Positions 8,399 through 16,360 of a stretch of DNA of 64,000 nucleotides are shown here, piece by piece. Every line of letters starts with the position of its first letter. Positions within the stretch are counted from its first letter, which is position 1. Made by a program: the position numbers and the translations under genes. The DNA is taken from NCBI RefSeq assembly GCF_017115045.1, contig NZ_JABXKK010000098.1, positions 124,001 through 188,000 of the forward strand, given 5' to 3'. The notes beneath the pieces were generated by a model. The model made no database searches. It worked only from the letters and a program-made list of their open reading frames with translations, and had not been told where the DNA came from. Origin of the DNA: Nostoc sp. NMS8 (GTDB lineage Bacteria; Cyanobacteriota; Cyanobacteriia; Cyanobacteriales; Nostocaceae).

Positions 8399-9268
8399 CT
8401 AAGCCGCACAAAAAATCGGGGCAGGTTTCAAGCCTGCCCCAACATCTGATATACTGCGTCCTACGGCTGTTGCCACAAGCTTTAAGCTATTAACTAAATG
8501 CACCATATCTTCTAGAGAAAGTGCTTGACGGGCATCAGAAACAGATTTTTCAGGTTCCGGGTGACATTCAATAATTAATCCATCAGCACCGCAAGCGATC
8601 GCAGCCCTAGCCACAGGTGCTACCAACTCTCGTTTACCGACAGCATGGGAAGGATCTACAATTACAGGCAGATGAGTGATTTGCTTGAGTGCTGCCACTG
8701 CCCCTAAATCTAGGACATTACGGGTGTAATCATCGAAACTGCGGATACCTCTTTCGCACAACACCACATCAGGATTTCCGTGGCTGAGAATATATTCAGC
8801 AGCCATAACGAATTCTTCAATAGTTGCTGCTAAACCACGCTTGAGTAATATTGGTTTACCAGCTTGTCCTAAAGCTTTGAGCAAGTCGAAGTTTTGCATA
8901 TTGCGGCTACCAACCTGAAGCATATCAGCGTGGGCGGCGACTACTTCAATTTGGGAAATTGACATCACCTCAGTGACAACCGGCATATTGTAATGCGATC
9001 GCACCCTTGCCAAAATCTCTAATCCTGCTTCACCCATACCCTGGAAAGCGTAAGGAGATGTGCGGGGTTTGTAGACACCGCCACGCAACCCCTGTACTGA
9101 TGCAGTAGATAGCTTTTGGGCGACTATCTCCATTTGCTCTAAAGTTTCAACAGTGCAAGGCCCGCCGATAATTACGAGTTCTTCACCGCCAAAAGCGACT
9201 TTTTCTGAAATTTTAACGATCGTCTGGTGATTAGGATGAGATTGTGCGGCAAGTCTAGCGTTAATCAT
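8399..9268 (-). CDS. aroF: 3-deoxy-7-phosphoheptulonate (DAHP) synthase
   Basis: A 289-aa enzyme catalysing the first step of the shikimate pathway, from phosphoenolpyruvate and erythrose-4-phosphate to DAHP. Visible signatures are VIIGGPCTVET (metal-binding Cys), GVYKPRTSPYAFQGMG, LLKRGLAATIEEF, LCERGIRSFDDYTRN, VIVDPSHAVGKRE and GLIIECHPEPEKS. It is a short type I-beta form without a fused ACT or chorismate mutase regulatory domain. ATG 9268 has GGAGATAAAACC upstream; the longer frame to 9391 is low-complexity. The leader carries an aromatic-rich attenuator (9393-9515). The last codons (about 8418-8440) are formed by a terminator-like hairpin. Confidence 0.93.
   Translation of the reverse strand: MINARLAAQSHPNHQTIVKISEKVAFGGEELVIIGGPCTVETLEQMEIVAQKLSTASVQGLRGGVYKPRTSPYAFQGMGEAGLEILARVRSHYNMPVVTEVMSISQIEVVAAHADMLQVGSRNMQNFDLLKALGQAGKPILLKRGLAATIEEFVMAAEYILSHGNPDVVLCERGIRSFDDYTRNVLDLGAVAALKQITHLPVIVDPSHAVGKRELVAPVARAAIACGADGLIIECHPEPEKSVSDARQALSLEDMVHLVNSLKLVATAVGRSISDVGAGLKPAPIFCAA
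8410..8440 (-). terminator. Intrinsic terminator inside the 3' end of aroF
   Basis: GGGGCAGG (8433-8440 read on the minus strand) pairs perfectly with 8418-8425 around a 7-nt loop and is followed by six T at 8410-8415. It encodes the end of the aroF product (GAGLKPAPIF). The hairpin resembles a very common Nostoc repeat, so the original stop codon may have been lost to repeat insertion. Confidence 0.65.
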
Positions 9269-9392
9269 GGTTTTATCTCCTGAAAAGTGAGGGATTGGGG
9301 ATTGAAAAGAGGCAGGGGGCGGGGAGCAGGGGGGAAAACTTTTCTCCCTTGCTCCCTGCACCCTTGCTTCTTCCCCAGTCCCCGATAACAAT

Positions 9393-9424
9393 AAAAAAGC
9401 CCGAAACCTTTAAGAGTTCCGGGC
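9393..9424 (-). terminator. aroF attenuator terminator with competing antiterminator
   Basis: On the minus strand GCCCGGAAC pairs with GTTTCGGGC (9416-9424 with 9399-9407, one G-U) around an 8-nt loop and is followed by six T (9393-9398). The 5' arm CCCGGAA (9417-9423) is also perfectly complementary to TTCCGGG at 9456-9462, which overlaps the last codons of the leader peptide. A ribosome stalled upstream would leave TTCCGGG free to form the antiterminator; one reaching the stop codon would mask it and allow termination. About 125 nt separate the terminator from the aroF ATG. Confidence 0.85.
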
Positions 9425-9452
9425 GCGTTCTGATTCATTGGCATGACGCTAT

Positions 9453-9515
9453 TTACCCGGAATTTAGTTTGGGCCAAAAGTAAAAGCTATAAAACCAGCT
9501 AGTGAAATAAGTCAT
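9453..9515 (-). CDS. Aromatic-rich leader peptide of aroF
   Basis: A 20-codon frame with an AAGGAG Shine-Dalgarno sequence 12 nt before its ATG (9515) and TAA at 9453-9455. Codons 3-14 encode Tyr-Phe-Thr-Ser-Trp-Phe-Tyr-Ser-Phe-Tyr-Phe-Trp: nine aromatic residues in twelve, covering all three aromatic amino acids. It is followed at once by mutually exclusive antiterminator and terminator hairpins and then by DAHP synthase. This is the classic layout of ribosome-mediated attenuation, in which scarcity of charged Phe, Tyr or Trp tRNA would stall the ribosome and raise aroF expression. Composition and context make a chance ORF very unlikely. Confidence 0.88.
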   Translation of the reverse strand: MTYFTSWFYSFYFWPKLNSG

Positions 9516-9540
9516 GACAATGAAATTCTCCTTAAAAAAA

Positions 9541-9614
9541 CAAAAACCGCAGAGTTCGCTCTGCGGTTCACCGGGGGGTTTCCATTAGGAAACTTAATTC
9601 ACTCCCGGTGAACC
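9541..9614 (-). ncRNA. Structured 5' leader or small RNA upstream of the leader peptide
   Basis: On the minus strand an 11-bp perfect stem (GGTTCACCGGG, 9604-9614 with 9565-9575) encloses an inner hairpin GTTTCC-TAAT-GGAAAC (9578-9593). A second hairpin, ACCGCAGAG-CGAA-CTCTGCGGT (9546-9567), follows with a T-rich tail (9534-9545). The two share bases 9565-9568, so they compete. This is the form of a small RNA with its own terminator, or of a first attenuation stage. The Shine-Dalgarno of the leader peptide begins right after the T tract, so some transcripts must read through. The GGAAAC core recalls Yfr2-type cyanobacterial RNAs, but I cannot confirm that. Confidence 0.65.
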
Positions 9615-9703
9615 ACCCTAAACCAAAAATAAAAGTAGGAATTTGTGTTAAGCATTTGTGGGGCTTTTGCTGGAAATTCTAAAAACTATACCTATCTAAT
9701 GTA

Positions 9704-9732
9704 ACATTATCAGGAAGAACAAGCGGTGTCAA
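9704..9732 (-). promoter_or_regulatory. Candidate promoter for the aroF leader
   Basis: On the minus strand TTGACA (9727-9732) is separated by 17 nt from TAATGT (9704-9709). The -35 is perfect and the -10 is weak. Transcription would start near 9697, upstream of both leader hairpins. An alternative -10, TATAGT, lies closer at about 9685. Confidence 0.4.
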
Positions 9733-10249
9733 CACCTCCACAAACTATAAAAAAGCGATAGACTCAGTACAACTGTGGGGATCAAGACTAGTAAAGCTTT
9801 GCAAAATTCCAAATCACGCTCTGTACTAATTATATAGTCAAGTACTAATTGCTTGTTTGCGTAGACGAAGAAAGCGGCTTGTCATTAGACATCTGGTGAA
9901 AAAGAATGTAAAGACTTTCTCTAATGGATAGAATACAGCCAACTCAAGTAAATCAGCAAGGACTCTAAGTACAGTCCGCCACAAAAAGAGTATGAAATTT
10001 AATCATTCGTATGTTGGGTGGTAGCTTGCTTTCTCGTAGAGGTACGTAGTGTAACCCAACATCAACCCTCGATATTTCCGAACCACCAGAAGTTAAAAGA
10101 GCCAAGATTGAAAAGTTAAAATATATAATTCTCCTGACTTATGACCTCATCTTCTGAAAGCTTATTGCAGACAATTGACAATCGCCATACATTATTCTTA
10201 CCAAAGTCCTCATTGACCAGATCAAATTTTTAGGATCATCAATTTCATT
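9733..10249. other. Spacer without a recognisable gene
   Basis: About 520 bp with no supported ORF on either strand. It holds a repeat whose ends form an inverted pair, ATGTTGGGT near 10011 and ACCCAACAT near 10063, enclosing CTTGCTTTCTCGTAGAGG; similar fragments are common in Nostoc spacers. The stretch just before 10250 is the upstream region of the next gene. Confidence 0.4.
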
Positions 10250-10744
10250 ATGCCTAGTTCCAAAATCTTAGCCCAATCTTTCGACTATTATGGAGCTTAC
10301 CCCTGCCCAGTCTGTCGGATAGGTAAGATTTCTCACATGCCATTGATGGAAGCTATGGCTTGTGACTTTTGTCAAGAAATTTTTACAGTCAACTTAGAAT
10401 TACAGCAAATCAAGATGCCTTCTAGGCAACCACCCTTAACTTGGCGTTGGAATGGGTTAAATTGGACAGAAGGCCAGTTAGAAGGTGTGGAATTAGGTTG
10501 GGGTTATGGACTAGCAGCAGCAGTTTTTGTAATTTTGCCCACGACTCTAATTGGTATAGTCGCTTACTATTTTCCTGCTAATCTCAAGGAACCTATAACC
10601 TGGATGCCATATATTTGGACGATATTAACTTTTTTATCACATCTATCAATTATTGTTTGGATTTTTATTGAAGTCTATCAGATTCCAGTTGCAGCATATT
10701 TGAGAGCGATCGCACGATGGAGGAATGGGGAGATGGGGAGATGA
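10250..10744 (+). CDS. Conserved membrane protein with N-terminal zinc ribbon
   Basis: A 164-aa protein. Residues 19-41 hold two Cys pairs (CPVC and CDFC) that could form a zinc ribbon. Two hydrophobic segments follow, about 85-107 (GYGLAAAVFVILPTTLIGIVA) and 117-141 (MPYIWTILTFLSHLSIIVWIF). A WRWNGLNW motif lies before the first. The topology suggests a cytoplasmic zinc ribbon anchored by a membrane hairpin. I know of no function, though it looks like a conserved cyanobacterial gene. No close operon partner; a DnaJ-like gene starts 147 bp downstream on the same strand. Confidence 0.65.
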   Translation: MPSSKILAQSFDYYGAYPCPVCRIGKISHMPLMEAMACDFCQEIFTVNLELQQIKMPSRQPPLTWRWNGLNWTEGQLEGVELGWGYGLAAAVFVILPTTLIGIVAYYFPANLKEPITWMPYIWTILTFLSHLSIIVWIFIEVYQIPVAAYLRAIARWRNGEMGR

Positions 10745-10891
10745 GAAATCAATTCAAAATTCAAAATTAAAGAACTTCTGCCTCCTCTTTCCCAGCCCCC
10801 AATGCCCAATGCCCATAAACAATAACAAAAGATGCAGCGGATAGATGGCTCCATCACTCATAATTAAGTTGATTGTCCACCAAAATATCGT

Positions 10892-11539
10892 ATGAGCGAT
10901 CTGGAGCGGTACTATAGAGTTTTGGAATTAGAGCCTGGAGCAACACTTGAAGAAGTGAACCAGGCTTACAAAGATTTAGTCTTTGTTTGGCATCCCGATC
11001 GCATTCCTAAAGAAAATCTCCGTTTACAGCAGAAAGCACAAGACAAGCTGAAAGCCATAAATGAAGCTCGTGAAAAGTTGCGTTCTCTAAAAACCAAACA
11101 TCAAAACACACATAATTCACCGCCACCTCAACAGGAAAAACCATCTCCAACAACCCAGAAACCTCCGAAGCAAAACTCAGACTTGAGTGGCAAAGATTAC
11201 AGTCGGGCAAATTTGAGCAATAAAGACTTATCTGGCAGAAATCTGAGTTATGCCAATTTGAGCGGTGCTAATCTTAGCGATACTTTTATGCACAAAGTCA
11301 ATCTCAGAGGTGCGAATTTATCTGAAGCAAATTTATTTCGAGCAAACCTACTTTTAGCGGATCTCAGGGAGGCGAATTTACGCGCTGCTAATTTGATTGG
11401 AGCGGATCTCAGTGGAGCTGACTTGCGAGGAGCCGACTTGACGGGAGCGCGGATTCGCTCTGGTGAGCGTCTTCTAGTTAAATTAGTTGGCACTAACTTG
11501 GCAGGAGCAATTATGCCTGATGGTTCAATATATCAATAA
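10892..11539 (+). CDS. J-domain protein with pentapeptide repeats
   Basis: A 215-aa protein. Residues 5-65 form a DnaJ domain with the catalytic HPD (VWHPDRIP), which would stimulate a DnaK ATPase. A Pro/Gln/Lys-rich linker (about 70-95) leads to pentapeptide repeats of the A(N/D)Lxx type from about residue 97 to 180 (ANLSGANLS, GADLSGADLRGADL), which form a right-handed square beta-helix. The zinc-finger and substrate domains of true DnaJ are absent. The protein probably recruits Hsp70 to a partner bound by the beta-helix; such fusions occur in filamentous cyanobacteria. Start ATG 10892 gives MSDLERYYRVLELEPGAT, a normal J-domain start. Confidence 0.85.
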   Translation: MSDLERYYRVLELEPGATLEEVNQAYKDLVFVWHPDRIPKENLRLQQKAQDKLKAINEAREKLRSLKTKHQNTHNSPPPQQEKPSPTTQKPPKQNSDLSGKDYSRANLSNKDLSGRNLSYANLSGANLSDTFMHKVNLRGANLSEANLFRANLLLADLREANLRAANLIGADLSGADLRGADLTGARIRSGERLLVKLVGTNLAGAIMPDGSIYQ

Positions 11540-11768
11540 GCTAAGGCAGCGCTATGACATAGAGTGTATGAATTACTCAAGCATTTTGAAGTTGAAAATC
11601 TAACCTAGTACAGCACGGCGTAAATAAATATACCATTTCAAATAGATACAAGCCTTGATATATGAACCTTTTGAATGCATGACTTCCGCCTTGCGGTACT
11701 AGTCTGATCTATGCCTACAACCTACCTGTAAAATTGAATGTGATGATACATCAAGGCTTTTAAGCACT

Positions 11769-12623
11769 GTGAACTTTTTTATCGGTTGTGCTGTTTGGGC
11801 ATATAAAGGTTGGGTGGGCGAACTCTATCCCCAAGGCACTCGCACTGCCGATTTTCTCCATCTCTACAGTCGTCGCTTCACCACTGTAGAAGGTAACACT
11901 ACCTTTTATGCCGTGCCTAACCAAGAAACTGTAACCCGTTGGGCTGCCGAAACACCAGCAGGTTTTGAATTTTGTCTAAAATTACCACGAGATATTACCC
12001 ATCAAGGTTTGCTACAACCTTATATTCCGGCTGCTTTAAAATTTCTGGAGGGGATGCGCCCTTTAGGTAAGCATCTTGGCCCAATCTTTGCTCAGTTACC
12101 ACCCAGTTATGCACCTGCATTACTTGACGATTTGACCAACTTTCTGGAAGCTTGGCCGCATACAGAAGTACCCCTAGCGCTGGAAGTTCGGCATCCCGAC
12201 TGGTTCCAGGAACCCCATGCTAGTAATTTGACGGCACTTTTAGAAAAGTTAAGTGTAGGACGAGTATTATTAGATTCGCGCCCCATTTATAGTGGAGATG
12301 ATGACCCACAATTGCAATCGGAACGACGTAAACCTAAATTACCGTTGCAATTGAGTGTGACAGCACCTTTTACTCTGATTCGGTTTATTTCTCATCCGAA
12401 TTTATCAGTGAATCAGCCATTTATGGAAGAGTGGGTAAGACAGATTCAGCAATGGTTAGAGATGGGAGTGCGAATTTATTTCTTTGTCCATTGTCCAATA
12501 GAAGCGCGATCGCCCAGCACAGCCCGTCACTTCCAACAGCTATTGGAACAAAGTGGGACATCAGTTCCACCCCTACCTTGGAATAACCTTGAGCATCCCC
12601 CTAATCAACTCAGTTTATGGTGA
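11769..12623 (+). CDS. DUF72 domain-containing protein
   Basis: A 284-aa protein of the YecE/DUF72 family, a TIM-barrel-like fold of unknown biochemical role. Signature stretches are FIGCAVWAYKGWVGELYP, FTTVEGNTTFYAVP, WAAETPAGFEFCLKLPRDITH and LALEVRHPDWF, and a late YFFVHCPIEARSP takes the place of the usual FNNH motif. The start is GTG 11769, since MNFFIGCAVW is the family's usual N-terminus. It stands alone on the plus strand. The 230-bp spacer before it shows nothing notable. Confidence 0.88.
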   Translation: MNFFIGCAVWAYKGWVGELYPQGTRTADFLHLYSRRFTTVEGNTTFYAVPNQETVTRWAAETPAGFEFCLKLPRDITHQGLLQPYIPAALKFLEGMRPLGKHLGPIFAQLPPSYAPALLDDLTNFLEAWPHTEVPLALEVRHPDWFQEPHASNLTALLEKLSVGRVLLDSRPIYSGDDDPQLQSERRKPKLPLQLSVTAPFTLIRFISHPNLSVNQPFMEEWVRQIQQWLEMGVRIYFFVHCPIEARSPSTARHFQQLLEQSGTSVPPLPWNNLEHPPNQLSLW

Positions 12624-12706
12624 GTATATTTAGTAGATAATTGGTGTTGTAACACTTTTCTGTGAAAGCGAATTTTTTAAAATCAGTTTTAGCAAAGGAG
12701 GTTGAG

Positions 12707-13147
12707 ATGAGTCGTCTTCTTTATGAAAAATCAGTCTCATATAAAGGATATCTCATCATTCCATTTGTTTTTAGCAAAGCAGATAATTACGAGATTTATT
12801 CGTATAACTTAATATCTGAAATTGCTCACAGGAGCAAATTTCATAAAGTAGAAAACCCAGTAGGTCTTTATGGAAGCAGTATTAGTAACATCATTGATAT
12901 TGCTAAAGAGCATATCGATCAAAATTCGGAGTTTGTTCATCGGGGAGATAGTTTTAAGTCTCGCTATATTTATCGAAATAATTTGATTATTATTTTTCAA
13001 GAAGAAGACAAATATTTTTATGACCATTACCCACCAGAGTTATTGAATAATATTGCAGCTCCAAAGTTATTCAAATCCGAATATGAATGTTTGAGTTGGA
13101 TTAAGCAGGGGTTTGATGGGCGACATGTGGGGCAAAGAGCTATTTGA
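12707..13147 (+). CDS. Hypothetical protein
   Basis: A 146-aa protein of unknown family, with no signal peptide or membrane segment. ATG 12707 is chosen because AAAGGAGG lies at 12695-12702, an ideal ribosome-binding site; the frame extends further up to GTG 12662. The sequence is mixed alpha/beta (YKGYLIIPFVFSKADNYEIY, NIIDIAKEHIDQ, YRNNLIIIFQEEDKYFYDHY). It is AT-rich like its surroundings and has no clear partner. Confidence 0.6.
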   Translation: MSRLLYEKSVSYKGYLIIPFVFSKADNYEIYSYNLISEIAHRSKFHKVENPVGLYGSSISNIIDIAKEHIDQNSEFVHRGDSFKSRYIYRNNLIIIFQEEDKYFYDHYPPELLNNIAAPKLFKSEYECLSWIKQGFDGRHVGQRAI

Positions 13148-13368
13148 AAAAGGTAGAAGTGAGTCAGACATGGTATACAGCAGGGGACAGGGAACTCTTA
13201 ACTGGGTTGAAAATCTTTTGGTATATGACTTTTTTAGTAAACTTTGTACCTGATTTACCTGAAATCTGCTGTAAGTCCTGAATTCACAGCTATTTTCAGG
13301 TAAATAGACCACACGGTAGGGGCACAGCATTGCTGTGCCCTGACGACAGATGTGGTTCAAATACATGA

Positions 13369-13517
13369 AAACTAGGTTTGCAAGAAACTTTTGCAGACAT
13401 CGAAACCTTGGCGCAAGAATGCCATTTCCGCAATTGTCAGCATAATAACGAACCGGGTTGTGTTTGCAGCAGGCTTTGGCTGAGAGAAAACTTGATTATT
13501 CTAGATTTCTTAGCTAA
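13369..13517 (+). pseudogene. Fragment of a ribosome small-subunit GTPase A (rsgA) gene
   Basis: The frame at 13369 reads KLGLQETFADIETLAQECHFRN... with C-x4-C-x-H-x5-C (CHFRNCQHNNEPGC), the zinc-binding motif near the C-terminus of RsgA. After about 13465 the likely continuation is in another frame (QQALAERKLDYSRFLS, stop at 13515-13517). The GTPase and OB domains are absent upstream. It is a short, frameshifted remnant of a probable second rsgA copy. The 230 bp before it contain a GGCACAGCA palindrome at 13321-13339. Confidence 0.65.
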
Positions 13518-13648
13518 GAACAATACGCTTGGGTTAAGGGCTACTGGCAACAATTTTGGGTTTTCGAGACGCGATAAATCGCATTCTCTACAAGAGTTTT
13601 GTTGCTCATTCTGAACTGTATTGAACTATAGAACACATTTTTTACCGT

Positions 13649-14656
13649 TCAACGACCAGTCATTTGCTCCAGCTTTTCGGGGTATCTAGCTCCTTGCACC
13701 GCGATTTTGGAGGCGGCGTCATCGATATCACGCAGATCGTCGGGCGTGAGCTCGACTGAGACTGCGCCGATGTTTTCGTCCAAGCGATGCAGTTTTGTGG
13801 TGCCTGGGATCGGAACAATCCACGGCTTCTGGGCCAGCAGCCAGGCGATCGCAATCTGAGCAGGTGTCGCCTGCTTCTGTTCTGCGATGCTGCCGAGCAG
13901 ATTAATCAGCGCTTGATTCGTCTTGAGAGCTTCTGGCGTGAAGCGAGGCAAGGTGCTGCGAAAATCGGAACTGTCGAAGGTCGTGCTTTCGTCGATCTTG
14001 CCAGTGAGAAAGCCCTTACCCAACGGGCTGTAAGGGACAAAGCCGATTCCGAGTTCCTCAAGGGTCGGTATCACTTCCTTTTCAGGAGTTCTCGTCCACA
14101 GCGAGTATTCGCTCTGGAGTGCCGTCACAGGCTGAACCGCGTGGGCGCGACGGATCGTTTGCACTCCTGCTTCCGAGAGTCCAAAGTGCTTCACCTTACC
14201 TGACTGAATCAGTTCCTTCACCGCTCCTGCTACGTCTTCGATCGGCACGTTCGGGTCAACTCGGTGCTGATAGAGCAGGTCGATTGTCTCGACCTTGAGT
14301 CGCTTGAGCGAACCCTCCACGGCTTCCTTGATATGCTCCGGTCGGCTATTCAATCCGGGCGCACCCGTCATTCCGCGCGGATCGGAATTAGGATTAATAT
14401 CAAACCCGAATTTGGTGGCAATCACCACTTGTCCACGGAAGGGAGCAAGGGCTTCGCCCACAAGCTCTTCGTTGGTGAACGGGCCGTAGACTTCGGCGGT
14501 GTCAAAGAATGTAATGCCGCGATCGATGGCGGCTCCCAAAAGGGCGGTCATTTCCTGTATGTCTTTGGGTGGGCCATAAGAAAAGCTCATTCCCATACAG
14601 CCCAGTCCAATGGCCGAGACTTCTAGATTGCTGTTCCCCAGTTTGCGCTTTTGCAT
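13649..14656 (-). CDS. Aldo/keto reductase (first copy)
   Basis: A 335-aa NADPH-dependent aldo/keto reductase. Visible are the N-terminal GNSNLEVSAIGLGCMGMSF, the catalytic FFDTAEVYGPFTNEELVGEAL (Asp and Tyr), the KVKHFGLSEAG strand and the C-terminal cofactor motif IVPIPGTTKLHRLDENI. Substrates of this YajO/IolS-like group are small aldehydes and ketones and are not predictable. It is a close paralogue of the gene at 17246-18241; long stretches of DNA agree, pointing to duplication. It ends the minus-strand run and lies 53 bp after the antiporter gene. Its base composition is clearly GC-richer than the window average. Confidence 0.9.
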   Translation of the reverse strand: MQKRKLGNSNLEVSAIGLGCMGMSFSYGPPKDIQEMTALLGAAIDRGITFFDTAEVYGPFTNEELVGEALAPFRGQVVIATKFGFDINPNSDPRGMTGAPGLNSRPEHIKEAVEGSLKRLKVETIDLLYQHRVDPNVPIEDVAGAVKELIQSGKVKHFGLSEAGVQTIRRAHAVQPVTALQSEYSLWTRTPEKEVIPTLEELGIGFVPYSPLGKGFLTGKIDESTTFDSSDFRSTLPRFTPEALKTNQALINLLGSIAEQKQATPAQIAIAWLLAQKPWIVPIPGTTKLHRLDENIGAVSVELTPDDLRDIDDAASKIAVQGARYPEKLEQMTGR

Positions 14657-14709
14657 TGTTTTTTTCCTTTAATGTATAACTGATATTGTTTACCGTTGAT
14701 CGTTTCCTC

Positions 14710-16329
14710 TCACTCGGTGCCGGATTCTTGTGCACCTATCTCCCGGACTCTGAATTCTTCCACGTCGGTCAATAAAAGATACTTCCTGAGCAACGCTTCA
14801 TCAAACTCGGCACGGCGATTCATTTTGTTCAGTAAATCTCGTCGTCGCTCCAGCACTTCCAGGTAAATGGATTGATAGTCTTTTAATGAGTTTTGCCAAG
14901 CGAGATTTGATTCAGAGAGTTCGCGATCAAAAACCTTCAGATCGATTTCAAGCTTCGAGAACAGATTATCCAAGTGTTCGTTTCGCGCCCGCTCTTCGCT
15001 GTATTTTTCTTCCAAAAATCGAAGCGAAGCCAGTGCTAATTTCTTTTGAATGATGATCTGCTGGTGTTGCTCAGGGATGAGGGTGAACCTATCTTTGAGG
15101 TTTACTGTGCGGATCAGCCAGGGAAGCGTTAACCCTTGAAAAACCAGGGTGATTAGAATGACGATAAACGTGATGAAGAGAATTAGCTCACGGTAGGGAA
15201 ATGGCTGTCCGGCTTGAGTGAGGAGCGGGACGGAAAGTGCGGATGCTAGCGATACCACACCGCGCATTCCCACCCAACCGAAAATCAGCGGGCCTCTCCA
15301 TCCTGGATTCGGGTCTGACACCGTGATAAAGCGGCTCATGACTCTCATCAAAACAGAAGTTCCTAGTGTGCAAAGCAGCCTTGTTCCGATCAGCACGATC
15401 GCGATGATTAATCCATACCCAACGGCACTGCCTAAACTAATGTTTCCAAGCTGCCGGACGACAAACGGCAATTCGAGTCCGATGAGCAAAAAAATCAGCC
15501 CGTTCAAAACAAAGACCAGATTCGCCCATACATTTACGCTTTCAATCCGGCTTTGGTAACTCAGAAAACGATCGCGCTTGCTGGATAAGAGCAATCCACC
15601 ACTTACGACCGCTAGCACGCCTGAACAGTGAAAGTGTTCAGCAGCATAATACATACAGTAAGGCGTAACCAGGGTTAGGACAATTTCGATGCTGGACGTT
15701 GTGGGTAATAAACGATGAATGCCATAGAAAATCAATCCCACAACCAGACCGATCGCGATTCCCGTTAAAATCACGAAAACGAAGTTGACGGCTGCTGCTT
15801 GAAATTGAAACTGTCCGGTGAGAACTGCCGCCAACGCGAAACGAAACACAATCAGCGACGAGGCATCGTTAAGCAAGCTTTCGCCTTCGACAAGGCTGAC
15901 CAGGGATTTCGGCACGTTGACCCGCCGCATAATCGTCGTCGCAGAAACGGCATCAGGCGGTGAGATAATGCCACCCAACAGAAAGCCCATCGCTAGAGTA
16001 AAACCGGGAATCAGCGCATTGGAGACCACTGCAATTACGCATGACGTTAAGATGACGATCGGAAAAGCAAACCCGATGATTAGCCCTCGCCATTTCCAGA
16101 ATTCTTTCCACGAGACTTGCCACGCTGCTTCATACAGCAAGGGTGGAAGAAAGATCAGGAAAACTAGCTCTGGGTTAATGGTGATATTTGAAAACGGAGC
16201 GATGAAACTCAGCGCGAGTCCGCCCAGTACAAGCACGATCGGATAAGCCAGTCGCAGCTTATTCGCAATCATGACCAATCCGAGAATGATCAAGATCAGG
16301 CAAATATATTGAATGAAGATGTCTTGCAT
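14710..16329 (-). CDS. CPA1-family Na+/H+ antiporter
   Basis: A 539-aa membrane protein with about twelve hydrophobic segments over residues 1-410. The transport core is recognisable by FLPPLLYEAAW, GGIISPPDAVSATTIMRR and LVEGESLLNDASSLIVFR, where the ND pair binds the ion. FGWVGMRGVVSLASALSVP is the conserved late segment. A soluble tail of about 130 residues is rich in charged helices (RRRDLLNKMNRRAEFDEALL). It should exchange Na+ (or K+) for H+ across the plasma membrane. It sits between the first aldo/keto reductase and the CMD-family gene, with short gaps (53 and 31 bp), so probably one transcript. Confidence 0.9.
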   Translation of the reverse strand: MQDIFIQYICLILIILGLVMIANKLRLAYPIVLVLGGLALSFIAPFSNITINPELVFLIFLPPLLYEAAWQVSWKEFWKWRGLIIGFAFPIVILTSCVIAVVSNALIPGFTLAMGFLLGGIISPPDAVSATTIMRRVNVPKSLVSLVEGESLLNDASSLIVFRFALAAVLTGQFQFQAAAVNFVFVILTGIAIGLVVGLIFYGIHRLLPTTSSIEIVLTLVTPYCMYYAAEHFHCSGVLAVVSGGLLLSSKRDRFLSYQSRIESVNVWANLVFVLNGLIFLLIGLELPFVVRQLGNISLGSAVGYGLIIAIVLIGTRLLCTLGTSVLMRVMSRFITVSDPNPGWRGPLIFGWVGMRGVVSLASALSVPLLTQAGQPFPYRELILFITFIVILITLVFQGLTLPWLIRTVNLKDRFTLIPEQHQQIIIQKKLALASLRFLEEKYSEERARNEHLDNLFSKLEIDLKVFDRELSESNLAWQNSLKDYQSIYLEVLERRRDLLNKMNRRAEFDEALLRKYLLLTDVEEFRVREIGAQESGTE

Positions 16330-16360
16330 GAAGCCGGTGTTGAAGAGAGGAGTAACGTGA

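Noticed and set aside
8275..8409. Longer N-terminus of the Trp-rich protein
   Set aside because: The extension is unlike the family and overlaps the aroF end; the family core starts near ATG 8274.
9269..9391. N-terminal extension of DAHP synthase
   Set aside because: It is Pro/Ser low complexity from a pyrimidine-rich repeat, while ATG 9268 has a good ribosome-binding site and the family start.
9393..9614. T-box or metabolite riboswitch for aroF
   Set aside because: No T-box consensus or known aptamer was recognised; the aromatic leader peptide explains the architecture better.
13378..13614. Intact 78-aa gene
   Set aside because: Only the zinc motif of RsgA is meaningful; the rest is frameshifted and ends in a dispersed repeat.
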